Counted from the stretch's first letter, positions 9,240-18,906 are shown. The stretch is DNA of 64,000 nucleotides from Bradyrhizobium sp. JYMT SZCCT0180 (GCF_018130165.1 NZ_JAFCLZ010000018.1:1-64000), one strand, 5' to 3'. Notes: a model not told the origin generated them from the letters alone. Program-made: numbers and translations.

Positions 9240-10562
9240 CTATGCACTCGCGGCGAACAAGTCCCATCGACCGGGCAACCCCTTGAGTTCATGCGAACCG
9301 CGCTCGGAAAATTTCAGGCCCGCCCCGGCAACAAGGTCGGTGACAACTCTTGAAACGAGAACTTCGCTTGGTTGGGATTGGGCCATTACGCGAGCGGCCG
9401 CGTGCACAGCGATGCCTCCGATATCCCGGCCTCTTATTTCAATTTCACCCGTATGGAGGCCGGCCCGTAAAGGCAAGCCTATCTGCCCCGCAGCCGTCCC
9501 GAATGCCAACGCGCATCGAACGCCGCGGCCGGGGCCGTCGAAGGTCGCTAAAATTCCGTCGCCGGTGCTTTTGACCAGAATCCCGCGATGCTTCTCGATC
9601 ACTTGTTTCGCAAGCTGATCATGGCTGTCGAGAGACCGCCGCCAGGCTTGGTCGCCCATGGCAGCAGCGCTGCGAGTCGAATCGACAATGTCGGTGAAGA
9701 GAACTGTTGCCAGAATGCGCTCGCGATACGCCGATGAACGTTCCCTATGTCCGGTTACAAACTCCTCGATGTCTCCGAGCAGTGCTTCGGTGTCGCCAGC
9801 CCAGAACGCGTGATCGCCCTCGGGATATTCAATAAATCCCGCTTTGGGAATGCCTGCCGCCAGAGCGCGGCCAGCCTCGATAGGGACCCGCGCGTCCAAG
9901 CGCCGATGCAACACAAGTGTAGGAACTTGTATCGCTGACAGTATCGGTCTGACGTCAATTTGCGCATTCAAGAGAATGGCTGCCCGAACTGCGCCGGGAC
10001 TGGCGGATAGCCGTTCCAACTTGGCGAACTGAACAATCGTATCCCCGTTTGCCGCTTGGCTCGGGATCACAGTCTTCATGATTTCGCCCGTGCCCCAGGA
10101 TTTTACAATCCTGGCAATTCTATGCTCCAGACCGTCCGACCGAGACGCCGGGGCAAGGGCAAAACCTCCGAAAAGAATGAGTTGTATGACGCGTTCGGGA
10201 TATGTCGCAGCGAACAATGCGCTCATAGCGGAGCCTTCGGAAAACCCCATCACCACCGCCCGTTCCGAACCTATGTCGTCCATGACGGCGCGGACGTCGT
10301 CCATGCGCTGTTCAAGCGAGGGCGCGCCCGATATCCGGTCGGATAACCCCTGGCCCCGTTTGTCGAAAGTGACGACACGAGCAAATGTCGAAAGACGGCG
10401 CAAGAATGCAGTATATCCCGCCAGTTCGTGCGTGAACTCGACATGCGAAACGAGACCGGGAACCATGATGATATCAACCGGTCCAGCGCCCATTACTTGA
10501 TAGGCGATATTGACGTCGCCGCTGAGCGCGTAACGCGTCTCCGGGAAGTTAAAATCACTCAT
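9240..10562 (-). CDS. Alpha/beta hydrolase fused to class III nucleotide cyclase
   Basis: 440 residues, two domains. Residues ~1-270 are an alpha/beta hydrolase with nucleophile elbow GFSEGSAM and a C-terminal catalytic His in YPEGDHAFW. Residues ~285-440 are a class III cyclase domain: ILATVLFTDIVDSTRSA (metal-binding Asp), KSTGDGILATF, and GLHTGEIE. This architecture recurs in Bradyrhizobium and relatives. It would couple sensing or cleavage of a small molecule to cAMP synthesis; that coupling is inference. ATG 10562 is preceded by GAGGA. The gene stands alone between two blocks of the palindromic repeat. Confidence 0.88.
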   Translation of the reverse strand: MSDFNFPETRYALSGDVNIAYQVMGAGPVDIIMVPGLVSHVEFTHELAGYTAFLRRLSTFARVVTFDKRGQGLSDRISGAPSLEQRMDDVRAVMDDIGSERAVVMGFSEGSAMSALFAATYPERVIQLILFGGFALAPASRSDGLEHRIARIVKSWGTGEIMKTVIPSQAANGDTIVQFAKLERLSASPGAVRAAILLNAQIDVRPILSAIQVPTLVLHRRLDARVPIEAGRALAAGIPKAGFIEYPEGDHAFWAGDTEALLGDIEEFVTGHRERSSAYRERILATVLFTDIVDSTRSAAAMGDQAWRRSLDSHDQLAKQVIEKHRGILVKSTGDGILATFDGPGRGVRCALAFGTAAGQIGLPLRAGLHTGEIEIRGRDIGGIAVHAAARVMAQSQPSEVLVSRVVTDLVAGAGLKFSERGSHELKGLPGRWDLFAASA

Positions 10563-10659
10563 TTCAATCCTCGAGGGCGCAAATAACTTGCTTGTCCTTG
10601 GCACGGAAAGGATCAAGCGTAACCCGAATTGCCCGTCATGGCGACGGGGTACGACGTCA

Positions 10660-10775
10660 GTTTAGGGTCAAAAGGCGACCTCCGCCCGCACATATGTAAT
10701 GTCCATTTTGACCCCAGGAGCAGACATGCCCATGAAGGGCAGCTTTGCGCCAGAAGCGGCCATTCCCGGGATGAT
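10660..10775. repeat. Dispersed palindromic intergenic repeat, copy 2
   Basis: Same family as at 9096-9238, here with GTCCATTTTGACCCCAGGAG and TTTGCGCCAGAAGCGGCCAT. It occupies most of the gap between two convergently unrelated minus-strand genes; the rest of the 270-bp gap shows nothing else. Confidence 0.7.
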
Positions 10776-10833
10776 TGCATCTCAGGAGTCACCGAAAAGG
10801 AGCCCTGGTTCGCGGCCATGCAGTTTGCCGACG

Positions 10834-11811
10834 CTACTTTCGTGCTGTCGCAATATCTTGGCCAACTCGATTGTCGCCCGAGACCGACGTGGGAAGATGG
10901 ACCCGCGCCAGTTCCGAAGCTGCCTTGGTTGTTCCGCAGAGGCTTCGGCCAAGAAGGTGACGGTGAAGAAACTCGATCTCGTCCGCGACCACTGCCTCGT
11001 GGGCCGGCCCGTCGTAGATGTCGAAGTGATCGACACCTGGATAGATGCGGAGTTCACCTTTCGGGGCTTGGCGCGCGGCCTCAACCGCAGGTCCCGGCTT
11101 GGCAACCTGATCGTCCGCAGCGACGCAAACCAGCCAGGGACAGTGAAGCGAGGCGGCATGCCGGATGGCGCTATATGGAGGACCGAGCAGCCAGGCCGCG
11201 GAGACGCGGTTCCGCCATCGAGATTCCTCGCCGATGGCGACAACACGACGCCAACCGACCTCAGATCCGGGCGCGCTAATGAATGCCGCCTCATGGGGCT
11301 GACCAACGGCAGCCAAATAGCGACCCTCGACCGCTGCAGCCTTCATTGCCTCTACGACGTGCTGAGGTTTGGCGTAAGTCTGAGAATCCCTGTCGAGATA
11401 TGGGACCTGGCTGATAACCGCGGCCACCCTGGGGTCCTCCGCTGCCGCGGCGAGCGCGTTGCCGCCGCCCAGCGAGGAGCCAAACGTCGCCACGCGTCCG
11501 GCATCGATATCGGGTAGCGAACGAGCAAACGCGATAGCAGCGCGCCAGTCTTCCAACTGAAGAGACGGTTCGAACAGGTCCGGCTCGCCCGTGCTGTCGC
11601 CAAAGCCTCGATGATCGAAAACGAGCGCTGCGATGCCGGCGGCGGCAAACCTTTCGGCGAACGCACCAAGCCGATCTCGGCGTGTGCCGGTCAATCCGTG
11701 GGCCATGACGATCACAGGTCTCGGTCCTTTATCCGTCGCAGCGGGGTAAAACCACGCAGCGCATGTGTCATGACCGGAGGCGAACGTTAATTCCTTGCGA
11801 CTCATACTCAT
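10834..11811 (-). CDS. Alpha/beta hydrolase (dienelactone-hydrolase/acetylxylan-esterase-like)
   Basis: 325 residues. The oxyanion region VIVMAHGLTGTRRDR, the DHRGFGDSTG strand, the nucleophile elbow FGSSLGGG and the VDHFDIYDGPAHE catalytic-His segment define an alpha/beta hydrolase of the YcjY/FrsA-like type. No signal peptide, so cytoplasmic. ATG 11811 is chosen for the AAGGAGG site 9 bases upstream; an open frame further upstream lacks support. About 35 residues beyond the last conserved helix form an unusual C-terminal tail. The neighbouring SnoaL-like gene on the same strand, 127 bp upstream, may be cotranscribed. Substrate unknown. Confidence 0.85.
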   Translation of the reverse strand: MSMSRKELTFASGHDTCAAWFYPAATDKGPRPVIVMAHGLTGTRRDRLGAFAERFAAAGIAALVFDHRGFGDSTGEPDLFEPSLQLEDWRAAIAFARSLPDIDAGRVATFGSSLGGGNALAAAAEDPRVAAVISQVPYLDRDSQTYAKPQHVVEAMKAAAVEGRYLAAVGQPHEAAFISAPGSEVGWRRVVAIGEESRWRNRVSAAWLLGPPYSAIRHAASLHCPWLVCVAADDQVAKPGPAVEAARQAPKGELRIYPGVDHFDIYDGPAHEAVVADEIEFLHRHLLGRSLCGTTKAASELARVHLPTSVSGDNRVGQDIATARK

Positions 11812-11938
11812 GGAGCTCGTCCTCCTTGTTTTTGATCTCGCAGCTTCCCCGCAGCGAACCGAACCGGGGAGTGACCCCGGTCCAACTCGTTTCCGGATGG
11901 CTGCTGCCGACATTGTCGGAGACGGCGATCACGATTGA

Positions 11939-12388
11939 TCAGGCCGCGCGCAAGATGTTGAGCTGCTGCAGCGCGGTCGCGCCATCGTCCAGGCCGACCT
12001 CTTCCGCGATTTTGCCGTTCTCGACGCGGAGCACGGTTATTCCGCTGAAGCGCATTTTCCGGCCGGAAGCCGCCGGCAGTGATCCGATGATGAAATCGTC
12101 GAAAGCAGACCCCGTGTGTGTTCCGCCGCCTTCCCAACGACCGACGACGTAATCACCTTCCGCGATCAAGTCCGCAGTGCCCCCAAAGCCGAGATCTGGA
12201 AACGCATCGCGGAATCCAATCATGAATTCCTTCACGTCCTTGCGACCCCGACGCGGCTCATGCAGCGAATACTGCAACAGCATGTCAGGCGCAGCGAGTT
12301 CGTCGATGATATCGGGATTCCACGGATTGCCCCAGAACTCCTTGAACCAACGGCCGACGATCGCTTTATTTTCCTCTTCCTTCGACAT
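11939..12388 (-). CDS. SnoaL-like / ester cyclase family protein
   Basis: 149 residues with the NTF2-like SnoaL fold signature: an N-terminal helix EENKAIVGRWFKEFW, a central FRDAFPDLGF segment and a strand RVENGKIAEEVGLDD. Members of this family include polyketide cyclases, hydrolases and many proteins without known activity. ATG 12388 has GGAGAAGGAA upstream. It lies just upstream of an alpha/beta hydrolase gene on the same strand. Function not assignable beyond the fold. Confidence 0.85.
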   Translation of the reverse strand: MSKEEENKAIVGRWFKEFWGNPWNPDIIDELAAPDMLLQYSLHEPRRGRKDVKEFMIGFRDAFPDLGFGGTADLIAEGDYVVGRWEGGGTHTGSAFDDFIIGSLPAASGRKMRFSGITVLRVENGKIAEEVGLDDGATALQQLNILRAA

Positions 12389-12802
12389 TCGTAATTCCTT
12401 CTCCGTTGTGTGTCTCACAGGTCGTAAGTGAAACGTACGCGGCGGCGTTCAGATTCGCGTTCAAACTCTTGCCGCGTGTCATCGTCCTCTGACCTATTGC
12501 ACGACCGATGTTCCAACCACCCGTTTCCCGACACGAAAGAATTTCGTTTCCGTCGCATTCTTTCATAGTTGAAGTCGTTGACACTGGTTGGAGCGCAGGT
12601 ATCCGCGCGAAGCATCCAGTTCGCAAATCGTTCGCAGGGATGAATGCTTGGGAATTGATGGCGCTACTACCTGGCGACATTCGCGGCAATGCTCTCGCCG
12701 TGGCTCGAAAAGCCCCGTGAATGTCAGCTTTGCGCTGCCATTAGCGGAAGTCGCACTTCATTCGTTCACCCGTAGCCCAGGGGCGAACACTGGCTGCGAT
12801 GG
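12389..12802. other. 414-bp intergenic region with palindromic repeat fragment
   Basis: No gene is supported here. A copy of the dispersed palindromic repeat (ATGTCAGCTTTGCGCTGCCA and neighbours) lies at about 12720-12790. The AT-richer stretch 12500-12570 may hold the promoter of the minus-strand SnoaL-like gene, but no clear sigma-70 box stands out. Confidence 0.6.
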
Positions 12803-14596
12803 TCATTCAGGCAGCCCGGCTTGCCGCAATCCTTCTTCCAATCGCGAGAGGTCTTCGGCCCGTCGAAAAGGGGGGAGCGCGTCTTTGAGATTGGAAATAC
12901 GTAGCGCGGGATTGAGTTGCCGCAGCCGAGCCATTGCCTTGTGTGCTTGCTCCGGCCGTCCGGCCATTGCATTGCTCGCGGCGGCAATGCGTAAACCAGG
13001 TTGAAAGTCCGGACTGTCCTGCAATGCCATTGCCGCCCATGACACAGCTTCGTCATAGCGGCCCTGTAAGAAATGGGCATAGGCGGTCCCGCCTCGCATT
13101 GCTCTCAGAAACGGATCAAATGGGCTCAGGCGCATGGCACGAGCGAAACGCTCGATTGCCCATTCTGGCTCGCCGAGAAAGTTTTTTACCCAGCCGCCGG
13201 AATTCCACGCCTGGGCCAAATTGGAGTTGAGCGTAAGCGCGCGATCGATCAAGGCAGCGCCCACCTCGAGATCGCGAACAAAGTGTGCTAGCGCAAACCC
13301 GCCGGCGGCGAGTGCGATCGCGTCATCCTTGCCCAACTCAACCGCCCGCTGGGCGAGCCTCGTCACTTCGGCAATCTCGTTCGCTGTGTCTGAAATCCAG
13401 CCATTGTTCTTGGCCGTAGAGTAGCAAAAGGCGGCACGACCGTAGGCGGACGCAAAATCGGGGTCGAGCGCGATTGCGCTGTTGAACAGGCGCAAAGCCT
13501 CCTCGTTCGCTTGCCGGTTGTCAAACTGATAGAACGCGGCCAAACCACGTAAATAGAGGGCATAGGCGTCGAGACTCTCGGTCGGCTTGCGCCTGGCACG
13601 CTCGATCTCGGCTTTTTCCATCGCTGGCGCGATCGCCCCGACGACGCTCTCTGTCACCTGGTCCTGCAAATCGAAGATGTCGCCGAGGCCGCCATCAAAC
13701 CGGTCCGCCCAAAGATGTGCGCCCGTGGCGGTATCGACGAGCTGTCCCGTGATGCGCACCCGGGTTGCCGCCTTGCGAACGCTGCCTTCCAACACGTAGC
13801 GCACCCCCAGCTCACGCCCGACCTGCTTCACGTCGACGGCGCGCCCCTTGTAGGTAAAGCTCGAGTTGCGGGCGATGACGAACAGCGCCTTGAAATGCGA
13901 CAGCGCGGTAATGATCTCCTCCACCATTCCATCAGCGAAGTAGTCCTGTTTCGGATCACCGCTCATGTTCTGGAATGGAAGAACCACGATGGACGGCTTG
14001 TCGGGGAGCGCAAGTACCGGAGCCCGGCCCGCCGGCGAACCCGGTTGCTGCTTGGCAGCGGCTTGACCACCGAGTTGAACCCGCCATGCCCGCAGGGGCT
14101 CCGCGATGTTCTTGAGGGTCTGCGGTCCAAGGTCATCCCAGCCGATCTCGACCTTGCCCCGGATCTGCCGATAGGTGTCGTCGGATATGCAAACGCCGCC
14201 GGGCTCGGCAATGCCCTCCAGCCGCGCGGCAATGTTGACGCCGTCTCCAAAGATATCGTTGTCGTCGATGATGATATCGCCGACATGGATACCGATCCGG
14301 AATTCAATCCTGACGTCCTGGGGGACGTCGGCGTTTTGCGCGGCCATTGCACGCTGGATTTCGACCGCGCAGCGCGCGGCGTCGACGGCGCTCGCGAATT
14401 CCACCAGCATGCCATCACCCGTGGTCTTGACGATGCGGCCGCGATGGGAACCGAGAGCGGGGTCAATAAAAGCTTTTCTGGCCGCCTTGAGCCGGGCCAG
14501 GGTGCCTTCCTCGTCGACACCCATGAGGCGGCTATAGCCGGCAACATCCGCAGCCAGTACCGCCGCCAATCGCCGTTCTACGGGCTCGCTGCTCAA
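12803..14596 (-). CDS. Class III adenylate cyclase with TolB-like and TPR domains
   Basis: 597 residues. Residues 1-175 are the cyclase domain (RRLAAVLAADVAGYSRLM, KTTGDGMLVEF, GIHVGDII). Residues ~205-330 are the TolB-like N-terminal segment common in this group (PSIVVLPFQNMSGDP, DYFADGMVEEIITALS, YVLEGSVRK). The remainder is TPR-like helical repeats (ALYLRGLAAFYQFDNRQ, AIALDPDFASAYGRAAFCY). This architecture is greatly expanded in Bradyrhizobium, where most members are uncharacterised. It probably makes cAMP in the cytoplasm. It is the third cyclase-domain gene in the first 15 kb. Confidence 0.92.
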   Translation of the reverse strand: MSSEPVERRLAAVLAADVAGYSRLMGVDEEGTLARLKAARKAFIDPALGSHRGRIVKTTGDGMLVEFASAVDAARCAVEIQRAMAAQNADVPQDVRIEFRIGIHVGDIIIDDNDIFGDGVNIAARLEGIAEPGGVCISDDTYRQIRGKVEIGWDDLGPQTLKNIAEPLRAWRVQLGGQAAAKQQPGSPAGRAPVLALPDKPSIVVLPFQNMSGDPKQDYFADGMVEEIITALSHFKALFVIARNSSFTYKGRAVDVKQVGRELGVRYVLEGSVRKAATRVRITGQLVDTATGAHLWADRFDGGLGDIFDLQDQVTESVVGAIAPAMEKAEIERARRKPTESLDAYALYLRGLAAFYQFDNRQANEEALRLFNSAIALDPDFASAYGRAAFCYSTAKNNGWISDTANEIAEVTRLAQRAVELGKDDAIALAAGGFALAHFVRDLEVGAALIDRALTLNSNLAQAWNSGGWVKNFLGEPEWAIERFARAMRLSPFDPFLRAMRGGTAYAHFLQGRYDEAVSWAAMALQDSPDFQPGLRIAAASNAMAGRPEQAHKAMARLRQLNPALRISNLKDALPPFRRAEDLSRLEEGLRQAGLPE

Positions 14597-14639
14597 GACA
14601 CGCTCCCGGCTCGGGAAACTAGTTGTCCATCATAGCAGC

Positions 14640-14720
14640 ATCGTGGGCGGCTGTCCGGGACGTCAGCTTTGTCCCTAAAATCGGACATTCCCGCGGCTGA
14701 CCACTTTGCGCCCATAGAGG
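14640..14720. repeat. Dispersed palindromic intergenic repeat, copy 4
   Basis: Degenerate copy of the same family (GACGTCAGCTTTGTCCC...ATCGGACATT, then CCACTTTGCGCCCATAG). It lies in the 310-bp divergent gap between the cyclase gene and the monooxygenase pseudogene; the rest of that gap is featureless to my eye apart from presumed promoters. Confidence 0.65.
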
Positions 14721-14906
14721 TCGTCGGCGCAGCGAGCGCCCGGCGCTGTCGGTTGGTCGCCATTCGATTTCAGCAGATTGACCCACACGGCGACAATATC
14801 CATATGGGAAGTCAGAATCGGATGAAGCCTGCCGTTTCGGACTAACAAGTATGCGGCCTTGTAGCTCGGGCGGCGTCATTTCAAGTGGTTTCGTTCGGGA
14901 GTTTTC

Positions 14907-15900
14907 ATGACTGCACTGTCTATCCTCGATCTCGTCCGCGTCACCGAAGAGACCGATGCCCGCGGCGCGCTCTACAACGCCCGCGATGTCGCCGTTCATG
15001 CCGAGGCCTGGGGTTATCGCCGCATCTGGGTGGCGGAGCATCACAACATGGCCGGCATCGCGAGCGCCGCGACCTCGGTCGTGATCGGTCATATCGCAGC
15101 GGGAACCAAGACCATACGCGTCGGTGCGGGCGGCATCATGCTCCCCAACCATGCGCCTTATGTCATTGCCGAGCAGTTCGGCACGCTGGCGCGGCTGTTT
15201 CCCGGCCGCATCGATCTTGGGCTCGGCCGCGCCCCCGGCACCGACCAGCTCACGCTGCGCGCCTTGCGCCGCACGCCTGAAGCGGCCGAAAATTTTCCGC
15301 AGGACGTTCTGGAGGTGCAGGCGTTCCTGGCGCCGGCCGGTCCCAATCAGCGCATCCAGGCGGTGCCGGCGGCCGGAACGGAAGTGCCGCTGTGGATTCT
15401 GGGATCGAGCAATTTCGGCGCGATGCTGGCGGGCGAACTCGGGCTTCCCTATGCCTTCGCCTCGCACTTTGCGCCTGAACTCCTGATCCCGGCGCTGCAG
15501 ATCTACCGCAGCCGCTTCAAGCCGTCCGAGCAGCTCGACCGCCCCTACGCGATGGTCGGGGTCAACATCATCGCCGCCGACAGCGATGACGAAGCGCGCC
15601 GGCTGGGCGACGACGCAGCAGATGTCCTTTACCAACATCTTCCGCGGCGCGCGCGGCCTCAGCCAGCCGCCGATCGACGACATCGAGAGCTATTGGTCGC
15701 CCGCGGAAAAGAGGCAAGCGATGGGCATGCTCGCGCGCTCCATCATCGGCTCGCCCGAGACGGTTCGCGCCGGCATCGATGCGCTCGTTGCGGAAACCGG
15801 CGCCGACGAACTCATGATCGTGTCCGATGTCTACGATCACGCCAAGCGGCTGCGCTCCTTCGAACTGATCGCCGGCGCCGCGGGGATCGCGGCTCGCTGA
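14907..15900 (+). pseudogene. LLM-class flavin-dependent oxidoreductase, disrupted by a 1-base frameshift
   Basis: A luciferase-like monooxygenase of about 330 residues. The first ~233 codons (ALSILDLVRVTEETDARGAL, WVAEHHNMAGIAS, GAGGIMLPNHAPYVIAEQFG) are in one frame. The conserved C-terminal part (QQMSFTNIFRGARGLSQPPI, then GSPETVRAG) continues in the next frame from 15607. Removing one G from the GGG at 15605-15607 restores an uninterrupted family-like sequence (RRL-ATTQQMSF). As read, the product would be a chimera with a nonsense tail running to 15905. Either a recent mutation or a sequencing error in a G run. Such enzymes use FMNH2 and O2; substrate unknown. Confidence 0.88.
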
Positions 15901-15901
15901 A

Positions 15902-16405
15902 CTAGATTTCGCAGCCGGCTGTATTCAAGGCCTTGCGCAAGCCACCAAACGCGCTCAGCCGGCAGTGCAGGGGCTCGCTGGGGGCGGCTTTTGAACGCTC
16001 GGCGCTGGTAGTGCGCCTGATATCGGCAGTTCGCCTGATACCGGGGGCCTTTGGCTTCGGCTTGGGAAGGGCAGCGGTAGTGACCTTCTTTGATTTGGGA
16101 TCGTGCCGGTGGCGGTTCATCCTCGGGGTCTCCGAAGGCCATATGAAGGTGGCTTCCGGAGGCGGCGAGGGAGAAACGTGTTCGTTGACCAGAGCAGGCT
16201 GCGCTGGCGTCTCGGTTTTCGCATAGTTAACTTCGAGCTTATCGGCCTTCGCCAACGCACCATGTGAATCGGAAATGTCGACGGTTGTTTCGGCAAGGGG
16301 CTGAACGACCGCTATTGCAGTACGCGGCGGAGTTCTGAGTTCCATCGCCGCAAGCGCTCCTATCCCCAATGGGATGAGGAGGCCCAACAACACCATTCTC
16401 AACAT
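15902..16405 (-). CDS. Hypothetical membrane-anchored/exported Pro-Lys-rich protein
   Basis: 167 residues starting at ATG 16405 with a GGAGAAG site. The N-terminus MLRMVLLGLLIPLGIGALAA is a hydrophobic segment, a signal peptide or anchor. The rest is low complexity, with Pro, Lys and Arg (ALPKPKPKAPGIRR), and a short C-terminal part containing two Cys (EPLHCRLSAFGGLRKALNTAGC). No family recognised. The stop is two bases from the end of the converging monooxygenase pseudogene. Probably a real periplasmic or inner-membrane-linked small protein of the type common in Bradyrhizobium; role unknown. Confidence 0.65.
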   Translation of the reverse strand: MLRMVLLGLLIPLGIGALAAMELRTPPRTAIAVVQPLAETTVDISDSHGALAKADKLEVNYAKTETPAQPALVNEHVSPSPPPEATFIWPSETPRMNRHRHDPKSKKVTTAALPKPKPKAPGIRRTADIRRTTSAERSKAAPSEPLHCRLSAFGGLRKALNTAGCEI

Positions 16406-16573
16406 GATGCTTCTCCGGCCATGATAGTGCCGGTGCAAATTCTCCGCTCTAATGGGGCAATCTGGCGGCGGTCCACGCAGGAACCTCACCCGCGTGCAGG
16501 ATGTTTGCCGACAGGGTTAACCGCCCGCCGATCTCGCCGTACCGAGAGTATCAGCCGATCAGCCGATCAAGGA

Positions 16574-16837
16574 TCAGCCGATCAAATGAATTGTCGGCGC
16601 GCCTTCCACACCGGCCTTTTGCATCGCAGACTTCAAATCATCACTCGCCGTCCAGGCGCGCGCCTTGGCCAGGTCCGCCACGTTGGCAACGATTACAAGG
16701 TCGTTGGCGTCTTCCGTGTTGCGGTAGACGCGGCAGTTCGTGACTCCAGCCGCGGTCCGGCTCGATTCGTGGGCGTCATAGCCCGGACGCCATGCTGCGT
16801 AGTCGCGGACTCTGTGATGGATAATCATCGAAGCCAT
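16574..16837 (-). CDS. Small hypothetical protein, dimeric alpha-beta-barrel/ABM-like
   Basis: 87 residues from ATG 16837 with a GGGAGGGA ribosome site. The pattern MIIHHRVRDYAAWRPGYDAHE ... TNCRVYRNTEDANDLVIVANV ... LKSAMQKAGVEGAPTIHLI looks like the ferredoxin-like ABM/DUF1330-type fold seen in small monooxygenase-like proteins. No catalytic residue can be named. Three copies of CAGCCGAT lie around its stop codon (16551-16581). Standing alone; function unknown. Confidence 0.75.
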   Translation of the reverse strand: MASMIIHHRVRDYAAWRPGYDAHESSRTAAGVTNCRVYRNTEDANDLVIVANVADLAKARAWTASDDLKSAMQKAGVEGAPTIHLIG

Positions 16838-17161
16838 CGGTCCCTCCCGCATGTTGTTTTCCAGCGAAGGGCTGCGCCAATCGCCGATCAAGATCGTAAG
16901 CGTTTTTGTATCTGGCGTCTAATGGATGGCCTGCTGCACTGCAATTGCGGGCTGATATGGCGCTTCGATCAGCAATGACGCGCGCCGCTATTGGAGCGGA
17001 CCTTCCGCCCGAACGGGTATAGCCGTTATGACGTCTATCATCCGAAGCGCTGCAAACCGAATTGGCGACTCGGCTTTTGACTGGCGCAGGGTGACATTCC
17101 TTCCTTGGGTCGGGAGAGTCCCGTCGGGTTGTGCAGTGCGATTGCGACGAGGGAGGCGACC

Positions 17162-18628
17162 ATGAATTTTTGGCAGATGTCCGACGGAATCCGGCTGCAT
17201 CATCAACAGCCCCCTGACCATGACGGGTACGATGGCCAAGGCGTTCGAGACGTGGCATGGCTGGATCCTACACTGAATTCCGCGATCGGCACCGGTTACA
17301 ATAGCGCTGGCGACGGCGGCTATGGCTTCTTCGTCGGCGCGATGCATCCGCCTGTCGCGCGTTCTGATTGGCTTGATGCAGGACACGGAGGTATTCAAAG
17401 CAAGGCCGATGCCCAGTCCAATGCGGTGCACGCCGATCAACACGCCGGCCAGACGGGCCGCAAAGATGGAGGCGGCAGCGCGACGACTGGCGCAGAGGTA
17501 TCAGCCCTCAATTCTGGTTCCGGCCCAGGCCATGGCTGGCTTGATTCCACCACGATCCAGACCGGGGCCAATCAGGCCGGCAACGGCGGAGATGGATATT
17601 TTTATGGAGGCACCATCCACGCCTCCTTCCTCATTTATCAGCCGATCAACATCGCGATCGCGATTGGATATGGCTCCAGCGCCCACGCTGAACAAACCAA
17701 CAATGTGAGTATCGATCAATCAGCCGTTCAAATCGCCGGCGTCGGGGGAAACGGCGGCAATGGCAACGCCGCATCGGGGGGAAACGTCGGCAGTTCTTCT
17801 TCTGGCGCCGACCTTATCGCGACCGGCGGCAATGGCGCCGGCAATGGTGGCGACGGCTACTTCTTCGGGAGCCTCGTGAACGCTCCTGTCGTTATCTACC
17901 ATCCAGTAAATATTGCCATCGCCGGCGCAGGAGGCACGGCCGTGGCTACTCAATCCAATACGGTTGAGATCGATCAATCCGCCGTCCAGATCGCCGGTGT
18001 CGGTGGCAACGGCGGTAGCGGAAATGCGGCAGGCGGCGGCAACGTATCGATGCTCGGACACACTTCCGGATCGGGCAACGGCGGGACTGACTCGCTCATA
18101 CATACTGGCGACAACCATGCGGGCAATGGCGGCGACGGTTACTTTTATGGAGGCCTCGTCCACGCATCCTTCGCGATCTATAACCCGGTCAACATTGCGG
18201 TGGCCGGGTATAATTCCAGCGCGCATGCCTTCCAGTCGAACAACGTGCAGCTGGATCAGTTCTCCTTTCAGATGGCCGGCCTCGGAGGAAATGGGGGCAA
18301 CGGCAATGCCGCAGCGGGCGGAAACGTCTTCTCCGGCTTCGGAGGTGGCTCCAACGCCATCGCAACCGGGGACAACACTGCCGGCAACGGTGGCAGCGGC
18401 CATTTCACCGGCAGCATGATCGATGTCAGCATCGCGATTTATGCGCCGATCAACATTGCGATCGCTGGCCCCAATTCGACGGCCGAAGCCGACCAGATCA
18501 ACAATGTGATGTTGGACCAGAGCACGGTCCAGATCGCGGGAAACGGTGGGTACGGCGGCCACGGCAATCTTGCGCTGGGTGGTGATGTCGCCACGCATCT
18601 TCTCTCTGAACTTCATTTGATAGGATAG
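17162..18628 (+). CDS. Glycine-rich tandem-repeat protein, candidate type I secretion substrate
   Basis: 488 residues from ATG 17162 (GAGGGAGG upstream). No Sec or Tat signal. Four repeats of 87-94 residues start near residues 140, 227, 321 and 408, each with AGNGGDGYFYGG, an aliphatic strand such as IYxPVNIAIAG, then QSNxVxIDQSAVQIAGVGGN and GNGNAAxGGNV; a degenerate unit precedes them. This alternation of Gly/Asn loops and beta strands suggests a beta-solenoid or beta-roll. The GGDG motifs recall RTX repeats but are not the canonical nonapeptide. The C-terminus is short and hydrophobic. Followed by a one-repeat relative and then ABC exporter and adaptor genes, so it is probably exported to the cell surface or medium. 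Inference from context; no homologue recalled with known function. Confidence 0.85.
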   Translation: MNFWQMSDGIRLHHQQPPDHDGYDGQGVRDVAWLDPTLNSAIGTGYNSAGDGGYGFFVGAMHPPVARSDWLDAGHGGIQSKADAQSNAVHADQHAGQTGRKDGGGSATTGAEVSALNSGSGPGHGWLDSTTIQTGANQAGNGGDGYFYGGTIHASFLIYQPINIAIAIGYGSSAHAEQTNNVSIDQSAVQIAGVGGNGGNGNAASGGNVGSSSSGADLIATGGNGAGNGGDGYFFGSLVNAPVVIYHPVNIAIAGAGGTAVATQSNTVEIDQSAVQIAGVGGNGGSGNAAGGGNVSMLGHTSGSGNGGTDSLIHTGDNHAGNGGDGYFYGGLVHASFAIYNPVNIAVAGYNSSAHAFQSNNVQLDQFSFQMAGLGGNGGNGNAAAGGNVFSGFGGGSNAIATGDNTAGNGGSGHFTGSMIDVSIAIYAPINIAIAGPNSTAEADQINNVMLDQSTVQIAGNGGYGGHGNLALGGDVATHLLSELHLIG

Positions 18629-18906
18629 GGCGGGAATTTTCTGCCGCTCCGATGGTGAGGCCGAAGCCGCTCGCGGTCCGCTGATCGACCAGGCGCGCTC
18701 GCAGCTTCGCCATGCTGCGTCGCCATCGAGAGGCGCCAAGGCATGTAAAAGGCATGTAATCCTTTCGTGTGTATCGCCTACCGAACAGGATGGCACTCCA
18801 TTTGCCATCTATCCGGCCCACGCAAGTGGGGATCAGAGTTGTTGACACATCCGCTATCCTGATCCGGACGGATGGTGCGTGAAATTAACACAGGACGGAG
18901 GCTGAT

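Noticed and set aside
9061..9267. Small open frames in the palindromic repeats (also at 28855-29091 and 30596-30874)
   Set aside because: They arise from the repeat element itself, recur as spurious calls in related genomes, and have no ribosome site.
17570..18600. Regular spacing of GGCAATGGCGG-like units as a possible CRISPR array
   Set aside because: The repeats are in frame, 261-282 bases apart and encode a glycine-rich protein; spacers are not unique short segments.
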